From Iris pallida (taxonomy: Eukaryota > Streptophyta > Magnoliopsida > Asparagales > Iridaceae): a stretch of 64,000 bases of DNA. Within the stretch, counting starts at the first letter, position 1, and the number at the start of each line of letters is the position of its first letter. Below, one piece after another: positions 1 through 12,732 of the stretch. Where the stretch lies: assembly GCA_029216955.1 (NCBI GenBank), contig JANAVB010044017.1, positions 6,573,002 to 6,637,001 of the forward strand, read 5' to 3'. The translations under genes were made by a program, and so were the position numbers. The notes beneath the pieces are model-generated. The model saw only the letters and a program-made list of their open reading frames with translations. It ran no database searches and was not told where the DNA came from.

Positions 1-131
1 GGAGACAAATCTACTACTAAGCTGTAAAGAATGGAATCAAATAAAGAAGTTAAAAATAATAAGTTCACTGTCTAACGAAAAGGTCATATGGTCCACAGAG
101 GAAGAATCTAGTACCGGTCGTACTCCTCAAG
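1..131. repeat. Left fragment of an old LTR-like repeat (R family, copy 1)
   Basis: Once element A (132-8607) and one TSD copy are removed, this stretch joins sequence at 8613 that matches two other places in the window (near 22240 and 27750). All three share a phrase of the type 'ggacatagcaagatac'. No coding potential is visible. It is the start of a repeat that extends beyond the left edge. Confidence 0.5.
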
Positions 132-1954
132 TGTAGCGCCCCGTTTTCGATAGGCGACGGAACTTCATAATATGCTTGCGCCGAGTCAGATCGGCCGGGA
201 ACTTGGATGGCCATCTGACTCGATCGCTAGGCTTGGTAAACGATAACGCCTTGCGGCATCGATTCAAATCGATTTGGATGGAAGTTATGAGAATCGATCC
301 AACTAATGAAACGACTTCTGTTGGAATAAGTCCTAGATGCAGCGGGCTGTGTCTCGGCGAGTGAGCTCTCTATAAGAGTCCCTTCGACGGAATCGGACCG
401 ATGTATGGTTTTCTTGGAGCATTGCCGCTGGGCTTGATGAAGTGCTTTCGCGTCGTTTTCATGGATGCAATTATAATTTCGATGCAAGGGGAAAAGAAAG
501 AATTCTAACAAAGTGTTGGTGCCATTACAGGAGCTCGCGTAACTAAGGATTGACGTTGCGTAGCGCTTGGACGACCGGCACGAAGCAAAGTAATCGGTGG
601 GTGATTCGACACTTCTTTTCTACTCTGTCTCGTAAACTTATTCCTTGCTTCGAATTCATTTAAATCGAACGATGCCAAGTTAATTGCATGCCAATCCACT
701 AAGGTCAAGAACTTGGAAAAAACGTATCGATTTTGAGTAACCTACTTTGAAAAATACAAGTTTCTCACATAAATGGAAAAGTTTAAGGTTCTAGTAAAAA
801 GATAGACTATTTCATGTGCTGTAAAATAATATGAAACGTCGATCATGGGTCATGATGCCTCGGACAATTTGGTGCCCACGGGACGCTAAATCGGTGTACG
901 GCTTTGGAGAAAATGAATCGTTGCATGAGTTGCGAGAAATGATAATACCGTTCGATACTATCCGTGCTATACGAAACTGTTGCATATATAAAACTGTTCG
1001 CACATAGGCATGGTCATGGACAGCTTGTGCACAAGTTCGTTTTCCTCGAAATGGTATCCGGGGCATCGGAACTGATTCATCCTAGGGGGAAATAATTTAT
1101 CGTGCTTCGACGCGAGGCATGCGGGACCTTCAGTAAGGCTTGCAACCTAGGCTGAAAGGGTAGCGTCGCATGCCAACTTCGATTAAGTCCCTAATGGTGC
1201 GTAGCACCAATGACCACATATAAGATAGTTGTATGCTCACCTATTGTCTTATGCAGGTGTAAATATTATCTCTGTTTTTATGCAGGGACGAGCACGGCCG
1301 TGGTAAGAAATATGATAAACTACGATGTTATACTGTATGCTTTATTACTCAAAGACGACTATCGAATATGAGCTGAATTCATTTAGTTCTAATAGAAAGA
1401 CAACTCTAAAGCATGCCTACCCTAACAATCAGAGTCGGTTTAGACGAGTTGGTTCATCTCATCCACTTAGCAAGTGTGCTAATCCCCTCCCCCAATTTCC
1501 CCAGGTACGGCGGGCGCTCCAACCTAAAACGAAGCTAAAGCGCGGAGAGGCGTTTTGAAGCTCTTCCTATGCTGAAGTATTTTGAAGCCAATTCAAGTCG
1601 ACGGCTTATGTATAAAGGGGCGAATGTATGGGACGGCAAGCGTAGTTCAGGCAACTTGTCGAATATATTTTCTTTCTGTTTTCAATCAATGTAGCCGCAA
1701 CGGCATCCAATGTAATTATGACTTGCACTTCGTTGCAAGCTATGAATGAAAAGCATTTCTATCTTCCTATACTGCGTCTTAAATTCTGATATGATTTGTG
1801 AAGTTTCAACTTGGCATATTAATATCAAAACCAACGCAATATTCTGCATTGTACGAGTGCAATTCCAGACTCGTACGGCATCACACCTTAGCGAGGATGA
1901 TCGAATCGGCAAAATTAACATCAGGGATGAACGTTGCCGACTCGGGGCATGACA
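132..1954 (+). repeat. 5' LTR of element A
   Basis: Direct repeat of 6787-8607 with TG...CA ends. It carries a probable TATA box at 1610-1617 (GTATAAAG) near its 3' part. Apparent ORFs here, on both strands, recur in degraded form in the 3' LTR and are not genes. Confidence 0.95.
1610..1617 (+). promoter_or_regulatory. Probable TATA box of element A 5' LTR
   Basis: GTATAAAG followed by GGGCG. The equivalent site in the 3' LTR (8263-8270) is unchanged, which fits a conserved core promoter. Inferred from sequence only. Confidence 0.6.
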
Positions 1955-1957
1955 AAT

Positions 1958-1969
1958 TGGTATCAAAGC
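1958..1969 (+). other. Primer binding site (initiator tRNA-Met type), element A
   Basis: TGGTATCAAAGC begins three bases after the LTR end. The usual plant iMet primer site is TGGTATCAGAGC, so there is one mismatch. It marks the start of minus-strand DNA synthesis. Confidence 0.85.
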
Positions 1970-2134
1970 ACAGTTATGTTTCCTCAAATTTTCGAAAGAT
2001 GTTTCATTGTTGGAATATCCGTTGCGATGGCTCGATTGAATGCTTGTCGGCATGCTGCGTGAAATACAAGTTCCATACAGGTAAGCCCGTAGATATTTTT
2101 GAAAAATACTAACGGGTTTACACTGTTTGTAAGA

Positions 2135-3330
2135 ATGACTAAGCGAGATAAGAAAATCGTCGGCACAATAACCCAAATCGTGGATAGTACGTCGAGCACA
2201 AAAAGCACTGGCCCTAGCGAGACGACTATGGAGAAGATGCTACAGTTGATGGAACTGCAGCAGCAACAGCTTCAGATTCCATTCGAAGCCCAATTTGATG
2301 TGCAACAGAAGCAGATGACCGCCCTGACTCAGATAGTGAGCAGGATGGCAGGCGATACCAAGGCAACGAATGTGGTACTCTAGAGAAAATACGGTGATCC
2401 AGGAGAAGAAAAGGAGGAAGAAGTCCCTCCGCAAATGATAAACTCTCATTCCATGCTCAAAGTGACGGAGTTTCGCAAAATGAAACCCGCCGAAGTTCAA
2501 TGGCCGAGCGGAGCCCGACGTGATAGTAGGATGGCTCGCAGAGATGGAGAACTTGTTCGATCTCCTCTGCATCGAAGGGTCCCAGAGGGTGGCCTGTGCG
2601 GCACTGCAGTTACAATTAAGAGCACATGACTGGTGGGCGGCGAAGAAACAAGAGATCTGTGAAACCGATTCCAACAAAAAGATTTCTTGGGAAATGTTCA
2701 AGACAGCCTTCCTTGAGCAGTACGTCCCTCGGGCCATCCGTCGATAGTAGGGGAATATGTGTGTTGAAGATTATGACGCAAGCTTCTCGAAACTTGCAAA
2801 ATTTGTCGGTGCATTCCTGCCCAACAAAGAAGAATGGTGCGAGCGTTTTCAGCAAGGCCTCAACGACGAACTGCATAGGGACTTCATGAACCAACGATGC
2901 CAAACTTATCGTGAATCCTATGAAGCCGCACTTGATAGTGAGCGGATCTTTGGCCGTATGTCACAAAGGGCCGTGCCTGTCATTCGCAACAACTTCAACA
3001 AGCGTCCTAATGACGCTGGAGGATCGGGAGTACAAAAGCTCCCAAACACGTCTGAGAACCATGGTCACTTTGCCACAGTAAATTGCAATAGATGCGGCAA
3101 GCGTGGGAACCGAGCACCCGATTGTAGATTGAGAATATGCTTCAAGTGTGACGAGCTAGGCCACTTCAGTCAATATTGTCAGGCGGGGAAGCCGAATCAA
3201 CACACCCCACCAAGGAACACTCTGAATCCATATAAAGCGCCTATACTACAAGGCGCAAATGCGGTGCCTGTGAACCCGCAGAATCAACACTACGGAGCTC
3301 AAGGCCGAGTTTATACCTTAACTCGGAACG
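2135..3330 (+). pseudogene. gag: gag of element A (capsid region and two zinc knuckles), broken
   Basis: Translation from the ATG at 2135 begins MTKRDKKIV and runs to a stop near 2382. A capsid-like segment containing 'DWWAAKKQEI' follows in another frame (about 2520-2747), with two adjacent stops at about 2746. The frame from 2757 is then open and carries two knuckles at about 3085-3180. The first has N instead of the expected H ([14 protein letters not shown]); the second is a normal CCHC ([14 protein letters not shown]). Gag packages the RNA in the particle. The shift and stops would prevent a full Gag. The assignment rests on position, the knuckles and similarity to element B. Confidence 0.8.
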
Positions 3331-3870
3331 AGGCATTTGCATCCGATGCGGTTGTAACAGGTATATTACTCTACAAAGATATACCTGCTCGAGTACTATT
3401 CGATTCAGGTGCGACACATAGCTTTATATCTGCTGATTATGCGAAAGAAAATAAAATAACCATGCAATCACTAGATATAAATATTAGCGTTAGCACTCCG
3501 TCGGGAGTCGATATGCCTGCAAACTTTATTTATAGGGATGGCCACATTTGCGTTGGAGGAAGATATCTATCCTTGGATGCTGTCGTGATAGACATCAAGG
3601 ATTATGACCTAATCCTGGGCATGGATTGGTTGGGCGCTTGTCGTGCAACGATCGAGTGTGCAGAGAAGAGAGTGGTGTTTCATCTTCCTGGCGAGACAGA
3701 GTTCTCATATTCGTGCGGTACGGCCTCGAAGACAGCGATGATGGTATCGGCAATCTCGGTGAGGCGTATGCTGCGTTCCGGCTGCGCGGGATACTTGGCA
3801 TCAGTTCGAGACACGCGAACGAATAATACAAACACAATACAGACTGATGTTGTGGCAGATTTTCCCGACA
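3331..3870 (+). pseudogene. pol (PR): Aspartic protease domain of element A
   Basis: The frame continues from gag. The active-site signature is present as [11 protein letters not shown] at about 3400-3433, followed by a hydrophobic '[10 protein letters not shown]' segment (about 3607-3636) typical of the C-terminal half of retropepsin-like proteases in plant gypsy elements. It would cut the Gag-Pol polyprotein. This domain is open across its length, but stops upstream in gag and downstream in RT isolate it. Confidence 0.85.
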
Positions 3871-5195
3871 TTTTTCCTGACGAGATGCCCGGGATGCCGT
3901 TGGATCCAGAAATTAAATTCAGCATCGACACCTTTCCGGATACACGGCCGATATCAAAGGCGCCTTACCGAATGGCTCCAGCAGAACTGAGGGAGCTGAA
4001 GGTGAAATTACAAGAGTTGCTAGACCACAGATTTATTCGCCCTAGCGTCTCTCCGTGGGGAGCTCCTATACTGTTCGTGAAGAAGAATGATGGGTCGTTG
4101 CGGCTATGCATCGACTATCGAGAACTCAACAAGGCGACCGTGCGAAACAAGTATCCTTTGCTGCGAATCGACGACTTGTTTGACCAACTGCAAGGCACGT
4201 CAGTATTTTCAAAAATCGATCTTCGTTCAGGCTATCATTAATTGAAGATCAAGTCCGACGACGTATCGAAGTCTGCCCTCCGCACTCGATATGGTCATTA
4301 CGAATTTCTCGTCATGCCGTTCAGTTTGACGAATGCCCCAGCCGCATTCATGGATCTGATGAACCAAGTCTTTCGACCTCAAATCGATAAATTTGTAGTC
4401 GTGTTCATCGACGATATCCTTATCTACTCAAGGGACCGAGAAGAGCACGCAGAACACTTGAAGACGGTACTGCAGATTCTGCGTGAAAACAAATTAGACG
4501 CCAAGCAGAGTAAGTGCGAGTTCTGGATGAGTAGCGTGATATTTCTCGGGCATGTAATCTCTGCCGAAGGTGTCGCAGTGGACCCAAAGAAGATTGACGC
4601 GATGGTGGATTGGAAACGACATGCCTCGGCTAGCGACATTCGGAGTTTCCTGGGCTTAGCGGGCTACTACCGTAGGTTCGTACGAAACTTTTCAAAACTA
4701 GCATCGCCTCTGACTCGCCTCATCCAGAAGGGAGTAGTATTTGAATGGAGCGACGACTGTGAATCCAGCTTTCAAGAGTTGAAGCAACGGCTCGTCTCAG
4801 CTCCAATCCTTGCACTTTCAGACGGTCCGGAAGGCTTTCAGATATTCAGTGACGCGTCGGGAACTGGCCTCGGGTGCGTACTCATACAGAGAGACAAAGT
4901 CATCTCCTACGCTTCACGACAGTTGAAGCAGCACGAGAAAAACTATCCGACGCACGGCCTAGAATTGGCGGCGATAGTCTTTGCGTTGAAGTTATAGCGG
5001 CACTACCTCTATGGTGTGGCATACAGAATCTACACAGATCACAAAAGCCTAAAATACTTATTTACACAACGGGAACTCAACCTACGACAGCGACGTTGGC
5101 TCGAACTCATAAAAGATTACGAGCTAACGATCGAGTATACGCCGGACAAGGGAAACATGGTGGCCGATGCACTTAGCAGAATGTTTATGGGAACA
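3871..5195 (+). pseudogene. pol (RT-RH): Reverse transcriptase and RNase H of element A, two internal stops
   Basis: RT motifs in order: '[11 protein letters not shown]' (about 3949), '[14 protein letters not shown]' (about 4098), '[10 protein letters not shown]' (about 4210-4239), then a TAA stop at 4240-4242, then '[13 protein letters not shown]' with the catalytic DD (about 4391-4429). RNase H follows with '[13 protein letters not shown]' (about 4837). A TAG at 4996-4998 interrupts it just before 'RHYLYG', and it ends with 'ADALSRM' near 5165-5185. Both stops fall in codons that are also stops in element B (see findings). The catalytic residues seen are intact. Confidence 0.9.
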
Positions 5196-6440
5196 CTGGC
5201 CATAAATAAGGAGATACAACGAGACCTTGAAGCGATGGGTATCGAACTCAGAATTGAGTATCGACACCTGCACCTAGCTCAGCTGAAGTTAGGATCGAGC
5301 CTGCTTAGCAAGATAAAGACCGCACAGGAGGACGACTCATTCCTGAAGAAAATATGCGAGCTAATTTCAACGGGACGGGCGACTGACTTTGCGGAAGACA
5401 GAGACGGGACTATGCGACTAAAGGAAAGGCTTTGCGTTCATGAAACTGTCGAACTCAGAAAAGAAATTCTGACGAAGACGTATTATACGAAGTACTCGTT
5501 ACATCCTGGAAGCACCAAGATGTACAAGGACTTGCGCACAAGCTTTTGGTGGCACGGCATGAAAAAAGACGTAGCTATGTTCGTATCGCAATGCATGGCG
5601 TGTCAGCAAGTGAAGGCAGAACACCAAAGGCCAGGCGGAGAGCTGCAGAACATTGCCATTCCCGAGTGGAAGTGGGACAATATCTCGATGGATTTTATTA
5701 TGGGATTTTCGAAGATGCCGCGGGAGAATGACGCAATTTGGGTCATTGTTGATAGATTGACCAAGTCGGCTCACTTCATCGCAATTAAAGTAGGATGGAG
5801 CGTCGATCGGTTAGCATAAATCTATGTCGATGAGATTGTTCGACTGCACGGGGTACCGGCCTCAATAATTTTGGACAGAGACGGGCGATTCCTATCGCAT
5901 TTCTGGACGAGCCTCCAAGCGGCGATGGGGACCAAACTGAACTTTAGTTCGGCGTACCATCCCCAAACAGACGGTCAGATGGAGAGGGTCAATCAGATCT
6001 TAGAAGATATGTTGCGTCTGTGTGCGATCGACCTAAAGACTAGTTGGGATACACATTTGCCGCTTGCGAAGTTTACGTATAACAACAGTTATCAGTCGAG
6101 CATTCAGATGGCTCCATATGAAGCGCTCTACGGGAGAAAGTGTCGTTCGCCGATATGCTGGAATGAAGTCGGAGAGCGACGAGTGCTTGGACGGGAACTG
6201 GTGGAGCAGGCCGTCGAAAAGGTCCGCTTGATTCGAGATAGACTCCGTATCGCGCAAAGTCGACAAAAGAGCTATGCAGATCTTCGTCGACGACCGTTAG
6301 AGTTCTTGGTCGGGGACCATGTGTTTCTGAAAGTAACGCCCATGCGCGGTGTGATGCGGTTCGGCGTTAAAGGCATGTTGAGCCCAAAATTTGTAGGCCC
6401 CTTCGAGATCATTGAGCGAGTTACGACGGTTGCTTATCGG
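5196..6440 (+). pseudogene. pol (IN): Integrase of element A, one internal stop
   Basis: The zinc-binding HHCC region is visible as '[11 protein letters not shown]' to 'CMACQQVK' (about 5502-5620). The first catalytic Asp lies in 'ISMDFIMGF' (about 5682), the second in 'LDRDGRF' (about 5868) and the Glu in 'QMERVNQILEDM' (about 5976). A TAA at 5817-5819 separates the first and second catalytic residues. The C-terminal part with 'SPKFVGPFEIIERV' (about 6379-6420) is the GPF/Y module. Integrase inserts the DNA copy into the host chromosome; this copy cannot give a full protein. Confidence 0.9.
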
Positions 6441-6727
6441 ATCGCACTACCTCCTGCCTTAGCTGATGTGCACGATGTTTTTCACATTTCACAACTTCAA
6501 AAATACGTGCACGATCCAAGTCATGTGGTTAGCTTCGATCAGTTGGAGCTACGTACTGACTTGTCTTACTCGGAGGAGCCTATTCAAATTTTGGACCGCA
6601 AGGAGAAGGTGCTACGCAATCGGTCGATGTCCTTGGTCCGCGTGCTTTGGCGGAACCATCAGTCGAGGAGTCGACGTGGGAGATGGAGGCGGAGATGAAA
6701 GAGAAGTACCCGACGTTGTTTGTCTAA
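6441..6727 (+). pseudogene. Chromodomain-like C terminus of element A integrase, frameshifted
   Basis: After the GPF/Y module the frame reads 'DVFHISQLQKY', then 'EEPIQILDRK' and 'LRNRSMSLVRVLW', the pattern of the integrase chromodomain in plant chromoviruses. At about 6655 the frame shifts. The next frame carries the expected acidic 'EESTWEMEAEM' ending and a TAA at 6725-6727. Known family role: the chromodomain is thought to steer integration toward particular chromatin. The shift changes the last 20 or so residues. Confidence 0.8.
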
Positions 6728-6786
6728 ATTAAGGTCAGACCCTTGTTCTTAAGTTTCGGGACAAAACTTTTCTTAGTGGTATATTA

Positions 6787-8607
6787 TGTAGCGCCCCACT
6801 TTCGATAGGCGACAGAACTTCATAATATGCTTGCACTGAGTCAGATCGGCCAGGAACTTAGATGGCCATCTGACTCGATCACTAATCTTGGTAAACGATA
6901 ACGCCTTACGGCATCGATTCAAATCGATTTGGACGGAAGTTACGAGAATCGATCCAACTAATGGAATGACTTCTGTTGGAATAAGTCCTAGATGCAGCGG
7001 GCTGCGTCTCGGCGAGTGAGCTCTCTATAAGAGTCCCTTCGACGGGATCGGACCGCTGTATGGTTTTTTTGGAGCTTTGCCGCTGGGCTTGATGAAGTGC
7101 TTTCGCGTCATTTTTATGGATGCAATTACAATTTCGATGTAAGGAGAAAAGAAGGAATTCTAACAAAGCGTTGGTGCCATTGCAGGAGCTCGTGTAACTA
7201 AGGATTGACGTTGCGTAGCGCTTGGACGACCGGCACGAAGCAAAGTAATCGGTGGGTGATTCGACCCTTCTTTTCTACTCTGTCCCGCAAACTTATTCCT
7301 TGCTTCGAATTAATTCAAATCGAACGATGCCAAGTTAATTGCATGCCAATCCAATAAGGTCAAGAACTCGGAAAAGACGTATCGATTTTGAGTAATCTAC
7401 TCTGAAAAATACAAATTTCTCACATAAACGGAAAAATTTAAGGTTCTAGTAAAAAGATAAACTATTTCACGTGCTGCAAAATAATGTGAAACGTCGATCA
7501 TGGGTTATGATGCCTCGGACAATTTGGTGCCCACGGGACGCTAAATCGGTGTACGGCTTTGGGGAAAATGAATCGTTGCATGAGTTACGAGAAATGATAA
7601 TGTACTTCGATACTATCCGTGCTATACGAAACTGTTGCATATATAAAACTGTTCGCACATAGGCATGGTCATGGACAGCTTGTGCACAAGTTCGTTTTCC
7701 TCGAAACGGTATCCGGGGCATCAGAACCGATTCGTCCTAGGGGAAATAATTTATCGTGCTTTGGCGCGAGGCATGCGAGACCTTTAGTAAGGCTTGCAAC
7801 CTAGGCTGAAAGGGTAGCGTCGCATGCCAACTTCGATTAAGTCCCTAGTGGTGCGTAGCACCAATGACCACATATAAAATAGTTGCATGCTCGTCTATTG
7901 TCTTATGCAGGTGTAAATATTATCTCTATTTTTATGCAGGGACGAGCACGGCCGTGGTAAGAAATATGATAAACTGCGATGTTATACTGTATGCTTTATT
8001 CTCAAAGACGACTATCAAATATGAACTAAATTCATTTAGTTCTAATAGAAAGACAACTCTAAAGCATGCCTACCCTAACAATCAGAGTCGGTTTAGACGA
8101 GTTGGTTCGTCTCGTCCACTTAGCAAGTGTGCTAATCCCCTCCCCCAATTTCTCCAGGTGCGACGGGCACTCCAACCTAAAACGAAGCTGAAGTGCGGAG
8201 GGGCATTTTGAAGCTCTTCCTATGCTGAAGTATTTTGAAGCCAATTCAAGTCGACAGCTTATGTATAAAGGGGCGAATGTATGGGACGACAAGCGTAGTT
8301 CAGGCAACTTGTCGAATGTATTTTCTTTCTGTTTTCAATCAATGTAGCCGCAACGGCATCCAATGTAATTACGACTTGGACTTCGTTGCAAGCTATGAAT
8401 GAAAAGCATTTCTATCTTCCTATACAGCGTCTTAAATTCTGATGTGATTTGTGAAGTTTTAACTTGGCGTATTAATATCAAAACCAACGCAACGTTCTGT
8501 CTTGTACGAGTGCAATTCCAGACTCGTACAGCATCACACCTTAGCGAGGACGATTGAATCGACAAAATTAACATCGGGGACGAACGTTGCCGACTCGGGG
8601 CGTGACA
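6787..8607 (+). repeat. 3' LTR of element A
   Basis: Starts TGTAGCGCCCC and ends GGGCGTGACA; near-copy of 132-1954. No clear polypurine tract remains in the bases just before it (about 6728-6786); the familiar 'gtttcgggacaaaact' phrase of this lineage is at about 6754. TATA-like site at 8263-8270. Confidence 0.95.
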
Positions 8608-11170
8608 TCAAGATCCCGTCGATCGTCTATACCTTAAGAGATCATCAGGTCCTCATGGGACATAGCAAGATACATAAAAATATGTCTTTCTAGCAGTAAT
8701 TAACATGCATAAATATTAACCAGCAAGAAATAAAAATTAACCAAGTAACAATGATACATGCATCCAAGAAAGGAAATACAATAATCAAGCAACAAACTAT
8801 ACAAGCAGACAAGATCCAACTACGCATAAAGGAACTTCTGGAAAAGAAACAAAGAAAACATGTAACAAATACCAAGTTCCTAGGTGAACACATGACAAGA
8901 GGTCAAACGAACAATCAAACCCTCACCTCTAGTGTGGATTCTCAAGTTTAAACAATAACCAACCCTCACCTCTATTGTGGACTCTCAGGTTAGATTCAAG
9001 CAATCAACCCTCGCTCCTGCGTGGACTCTCAGGTTGAGAAAAAACAAAAGTCGGAATAGTAGTTCAGTTATGATGCACTTGTCCTACAATACCATATGAC
9101 TTTTGACAAGATACAAGTGAAAACAAATCAAACATGAACAAGGATGATATATCAAAGAGACAATTAAACTAGTATGCATAATATAAGAGAAAACACATAT
9201 CAACAAATCCTTTAAAAAAAGATAATAACATGTAACAAAGGATAAGGAATACAAATAATAGACAATAAAAGAGAACACTGGTCACAAACATGTGATATGA
9301 AAAAACAAAAATGACTAGCATGTAATATACTGTAAAAAGTGCAAGGTATACTTGCTTGGAGGTGGTGCAATTATCTAACAATATCCAGTTTGGTTCGACT
9401 AGCCAGGTCGATATAAAGTGGTCCGGTATCGCGAGAAAATTTGGAAATACGATTAGTCACGGTCAAAATCAATCCAATATAATATAGAACTTTTTTTAAA
9501 AGAAAATTCTTAACAAGAAAAATGTATATATTTATTTCGGAAAAATATTTATAACCTAATTTAAAAAATATATATAATACTTAAAACTATATTTTATTTG
9601 TTAAAATAATTTTAGATAAATACTTTAAAAATCTAGGAATATGATTTTTAAAGGAATAACTATAATTTAATTAGGTAGAAAATATTGCAATAATATTTTT
9701 AGGTCAAAAGCTTATTTTAAATACCCCAAAACAATATTAATTTACATTAGCCCAAAATAAAATTTAAACTTTAGAATTAATTTTTGAAAATATTTGCATT
9801 TATAAATTATCAATTCAACTTTTTTAATCATCAAATAGATCACAAAACTAAGTTTGAAATTTCCAAAAATCTCAAAAATAGTGCGACGCATCGATTTTCG
9901 TACAACTAGTAAAACAATTTTACAGAAAAATATATTACGAATTTTCTAAAGTAAATTATAGATTTTCGTAGCTAACCTTAATACGATTCAAAAAAAAAAA
10001 AAATGGAGGTCAAAGGGAGTCTGGAGTTGGGAGATATGGCCCTTTGAAGTTGTTACAACCTTTGAAAAATAAGGTTGAATTTATAGCAAAATTTGGACTA
10101 TTTTGGACGAAAAAAGAGAAAAATTTGAGAAAGGAAAGATGAGAGATGTTTGTAAGTTCAATAAATATATATAACGAGTAGCTATTAGTTAATTAAATTA
10201 GGATTAGATTGAGAGGGAATTTTTTTTTCCTTAAATAGATAGAGATTTCCTAAATAGATATGAATTAAGAAACCAATGATCAAATATTTCCATAAATTTA
10301 AGTCAAACACATACATAAAACTTAATTAATCAAATCGAAATATGTTATTTGGTTATAATAATAATTCAAATAAAATATTCAAAACTAGGTTAATCTAATC
10401 CAAATCAATAATTGATTCAAAATATATTAAATGATCATATACCAATAATTTAAAACAATATTTAATGTCTAAAATAGATTAATCAGATCTTAATCATAAT
10501 CAATAATAGTTTAAAATATAAATTAATGATCCTATTAATAATAGTATTAGTATTATCAAAGTAGTGTCAATAATATCCAATAATTCAAAAGTAAGTAAAA
10601 TTTAAATCATTTTAATTTTAATAAAATATTGAATAATAGTTCAAATTAAGAGTTAATATTATCAAAATAATTTAAGCCACATTTGATACTTATCAGGAAA
10701 TTTAAATTAATGAATTTAAAATTAGACAAATTTAATCAATAATCAATCGCACTAATAATTTTAAAATAATATGTAATATCTTCAAAATAATTTAAATAAT
10801 ATTCAATGCTATGCAAATAAATTAAATTATATTTACATAAATTCAAAATCTTTATTTAAAAACCTTTTTAATATTCAAAATACTTGTGACTTCCCCTATA
10901 TAGAACTTAAAGGAATTTTTTTATCTTCGAAGCATAATATTTAAAATAAATAATAAAAAAATTAAAAATTTGAAACACACCCAAAATATTAATTAAATTT
11001 TTTGGAGGTTTATACCATGAAACTATAAATGGTTACCACTACTCGCTCCTCTTGGTGCTGGCATTTTTACAACGACCATGTGAAGGCTTTTTCTTTTTGA
11101 CCGTCAAGCCAGGAACTTAATTACTAGTCGCTTAACCACTATATCCTCGATCCTCTTTAATTTTTGAATA
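8608..11170. repeat. R-family copy 1, continued: old AT-rich LTR-like repeat
   Basis: From 8613 the sequence matches segments near 22240 and 27750-36600. It includes three loose tandem copies of a ~40-bp unit centred on 'tctagtgtggactctcaggtt'-type words (about 8915-9030), seen again near 36405-36515. From about 9480 to 11000 it is very AT-rich with no ORF of note. Comparison with 21867-24716 suggests LTR sequence in minus orientation. No functional gene is seen. Confidence 0.55.
8915..9035. repeat. Three degenerate ~40-bp tandem units inside R copy 1
   Basis: Three passages read roughly ACCCTC-(A/G)C-CTCT(A)-GTGTGGA-TCTCAGGTT with short spacers. The same three-unit array is present in R copy 3 (36405-36515), so it belongs to the repeat family. 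Confidence 0.7.
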
Positions 11171-12218
11171 TATAGGAACGAAGTCGTAAAGCAGAATACT
11201 CTAGAGGGGGATGAATAGAGTAGGTAGCATAATATTGCTAATTAAAAACTTGTTAGCCGCAAGATCACAGAATTAAATCAATAATCATAAAATAATAACT
11301 GTAAAAGAAATGAATCAGAAGGCAAACGCAAACACTGCGATGTATACTGGTTTCCCTCTTATGAAGACTAGTCCAGTCGGAAGAACTCTAGCTTCCAGTT
11401 GAATCCACTATTGGAAAATTCTGCAAGTTTTTATACGAAGTCCTTGCAACTTCTACAGACGCGAGCTTTGATACGAAGAACTCGACCAACTTCAATTTTG
11501 AAGAGTCGTTTTTCAATCAAGCCTCTGATTACAATCTCTGAAATCTTCTAGACCGCACCGTACCGACAAATTGACTAGAGAATTGTAACTGGCTTAGGAT
11601 TTGAAAATGAAGGCTTTTTAGAACTCTTTGGAAAGAAACGTAAGCTTATAAGAGAAGAGATGAAAGTGAATGAGTGATTTAAAATGATCAGAATTCTTCT
11701 CTATTTATAGTTTTTCCAAGGGCAGAACTCTGGCAGAATTCGGACAAAATTCGGACAGAACTCTATGTAAAAATCCGCAACTGAAGGGAGACCAAGTTTT
11801 TCAAACGTTCAAAAATTAAATGGTCACTAACCGAACTCTGGCCAAACTCGGGCCGAGTTCTGTCAGGGTTGGTCCGGGTTTTTCAAAAGTAATTTTTGGG
11901 CTTTTTAAAATCCTTCAGAAGCTTTTGTAAATAAAGGATATTTTTCAAAAACATAGGTCATTTTTAAAAATGATTTTGGAAAGCCTATTTGCCAGTATGA
12001 CTCGGTGTACAATGTATTCCTAGACTCAATAAAAGTAAAAATTGTATTGCATAAATAAATACAGACTCGAGGGGCAAACATACCTTCGGTCTTGAACTGA
12101 GTAGATATCCGATCTTGATCAGTGTCCAAGTATCCAAAACGTCTGAGTAGCTCTGTATATCGAGAAAAAGTTTGATCAATTATTAAAATCAGGTTTGACC
12201 ATGACCAATGGGCTAACA
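11171..12218 (-). repeat. 3' LTR of the copia element (left copy)
   Basis: On the minus strand it runs from TGTTAGCCC at 12218 to ...GTTCCTATA at 11171. It is a near-copy of 19685-20751. It contains a minus-strand TATA box at 11701-11710. Confidence 0.92.
11701..11710 (-). promoter_or_regulatory. TATA box in the left copia LTR, preceded by a GAACTC/GAATTC motif cluster
   Basis: Minus-strand CTATAAATAG. The upstream side (11723-11760 and 11838-11870) holds repeated words of the type CAGAACTCTGGC and GAATTCGGAC. The same TATA is at 20221-20230 in the other LTR. A related block also precedes the TATA of the extra ORF at about 14274-14310. Confidence 0.75.
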
Positions 12219-12233
12219 ATTTCTCCCATTTTG
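12219..12233 (-). other. Polypurine tract of the copia element
   Basis: The minus strand reads AAAATGGGAGAAAT directly before the TGTTAGCC start of the 3' LTR. This is the expected position and composition for the plus-strand primer. Confidence 0.75.
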
Positions 12234-12732
12234 ATAATTGACAAACCTTGACTGATATAATATCTTTGGTATCTTTGATAAGACAAAAATAGATTTCGAT
12301 AAAAAAATTGTTCCTGTAATCTTACAAAGAAAAGATGTTAGATCTTATTTCTCCTCCATTGTCACTTAGCAAAATAATTGCAAAAGATAAAGCTCCCCCG
12401 CAATATATGCATAAGCAATAATCAGTGAAGAAACAAAAAAATATAAGAAATGTGTATAGTGTTCACATGCATGGTATATTAAAAAAATATCAAAGCATGA
12501 TAAAGAGTACTATAATGAGATATGCTAAATAGTACTAAACTGATATAAATCTCTAAATTAGAGAATAGAATACGATGTTTAACAGACAAACATCACAGAA
12601 AATGTCACAAAAAGTTCTAAAACTAGCACAAATAAAAGTACGGATACTAGCTTGGAATGTCGGAGAATTTCCAAGTAAACAAAGACAATAAATAGTCACA
12701 ACAGTATGAAAAACTAGACAAAAATGTCTAAA

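Larger units (their letters stand above)
132..8607 (+). mobile_element. Ty3/gypsy chromovirus (Tekay/Del-like), element A, complete but with broken ORFs
   Basis: Two direct repeats of about 1.82 kb start TGTAGCGCCCC and end GGGC(A/G)TGACA. They are flanked by a perfect 5-bp target duplication, TCAAG, at 127-131 and 8608-8612. The 5' LTR is followed by a tRNA-iMet-type primer site. The inside encodes gag, protease, RT, RNase H and integrase in gypsy order, ending in a chromodomain-like tail, which places it among chromoviruses of the Tekay/Del type. Several in-frame stops and small shifts break the polyprotein, so it cannot make its own proteins as it stands. Many LTR differences are CpG-type transitions, as expected for a methylated copy. 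Confidence 0.95.

Noticed and set aside
1682..2176. 164-codon minus-strand ORF across the 5' LTR end of element A
   Set aside because: Spans the LTR/primer-site junction and is broken in the matching 3' LTR; not conserved as a frame.
2240..2737. 165-codon minus-strand ORF in gag of element A
   Set aside because: Shadow of the gag coding frames on the other strand.
6728..6786. Polypurine tract before the 3' LTR of element A
   Set aside because: No purine run of normal length remains; only a lineage-typical 'gtttcgggacaaaact' phrase is seen, so no tract is annotated.
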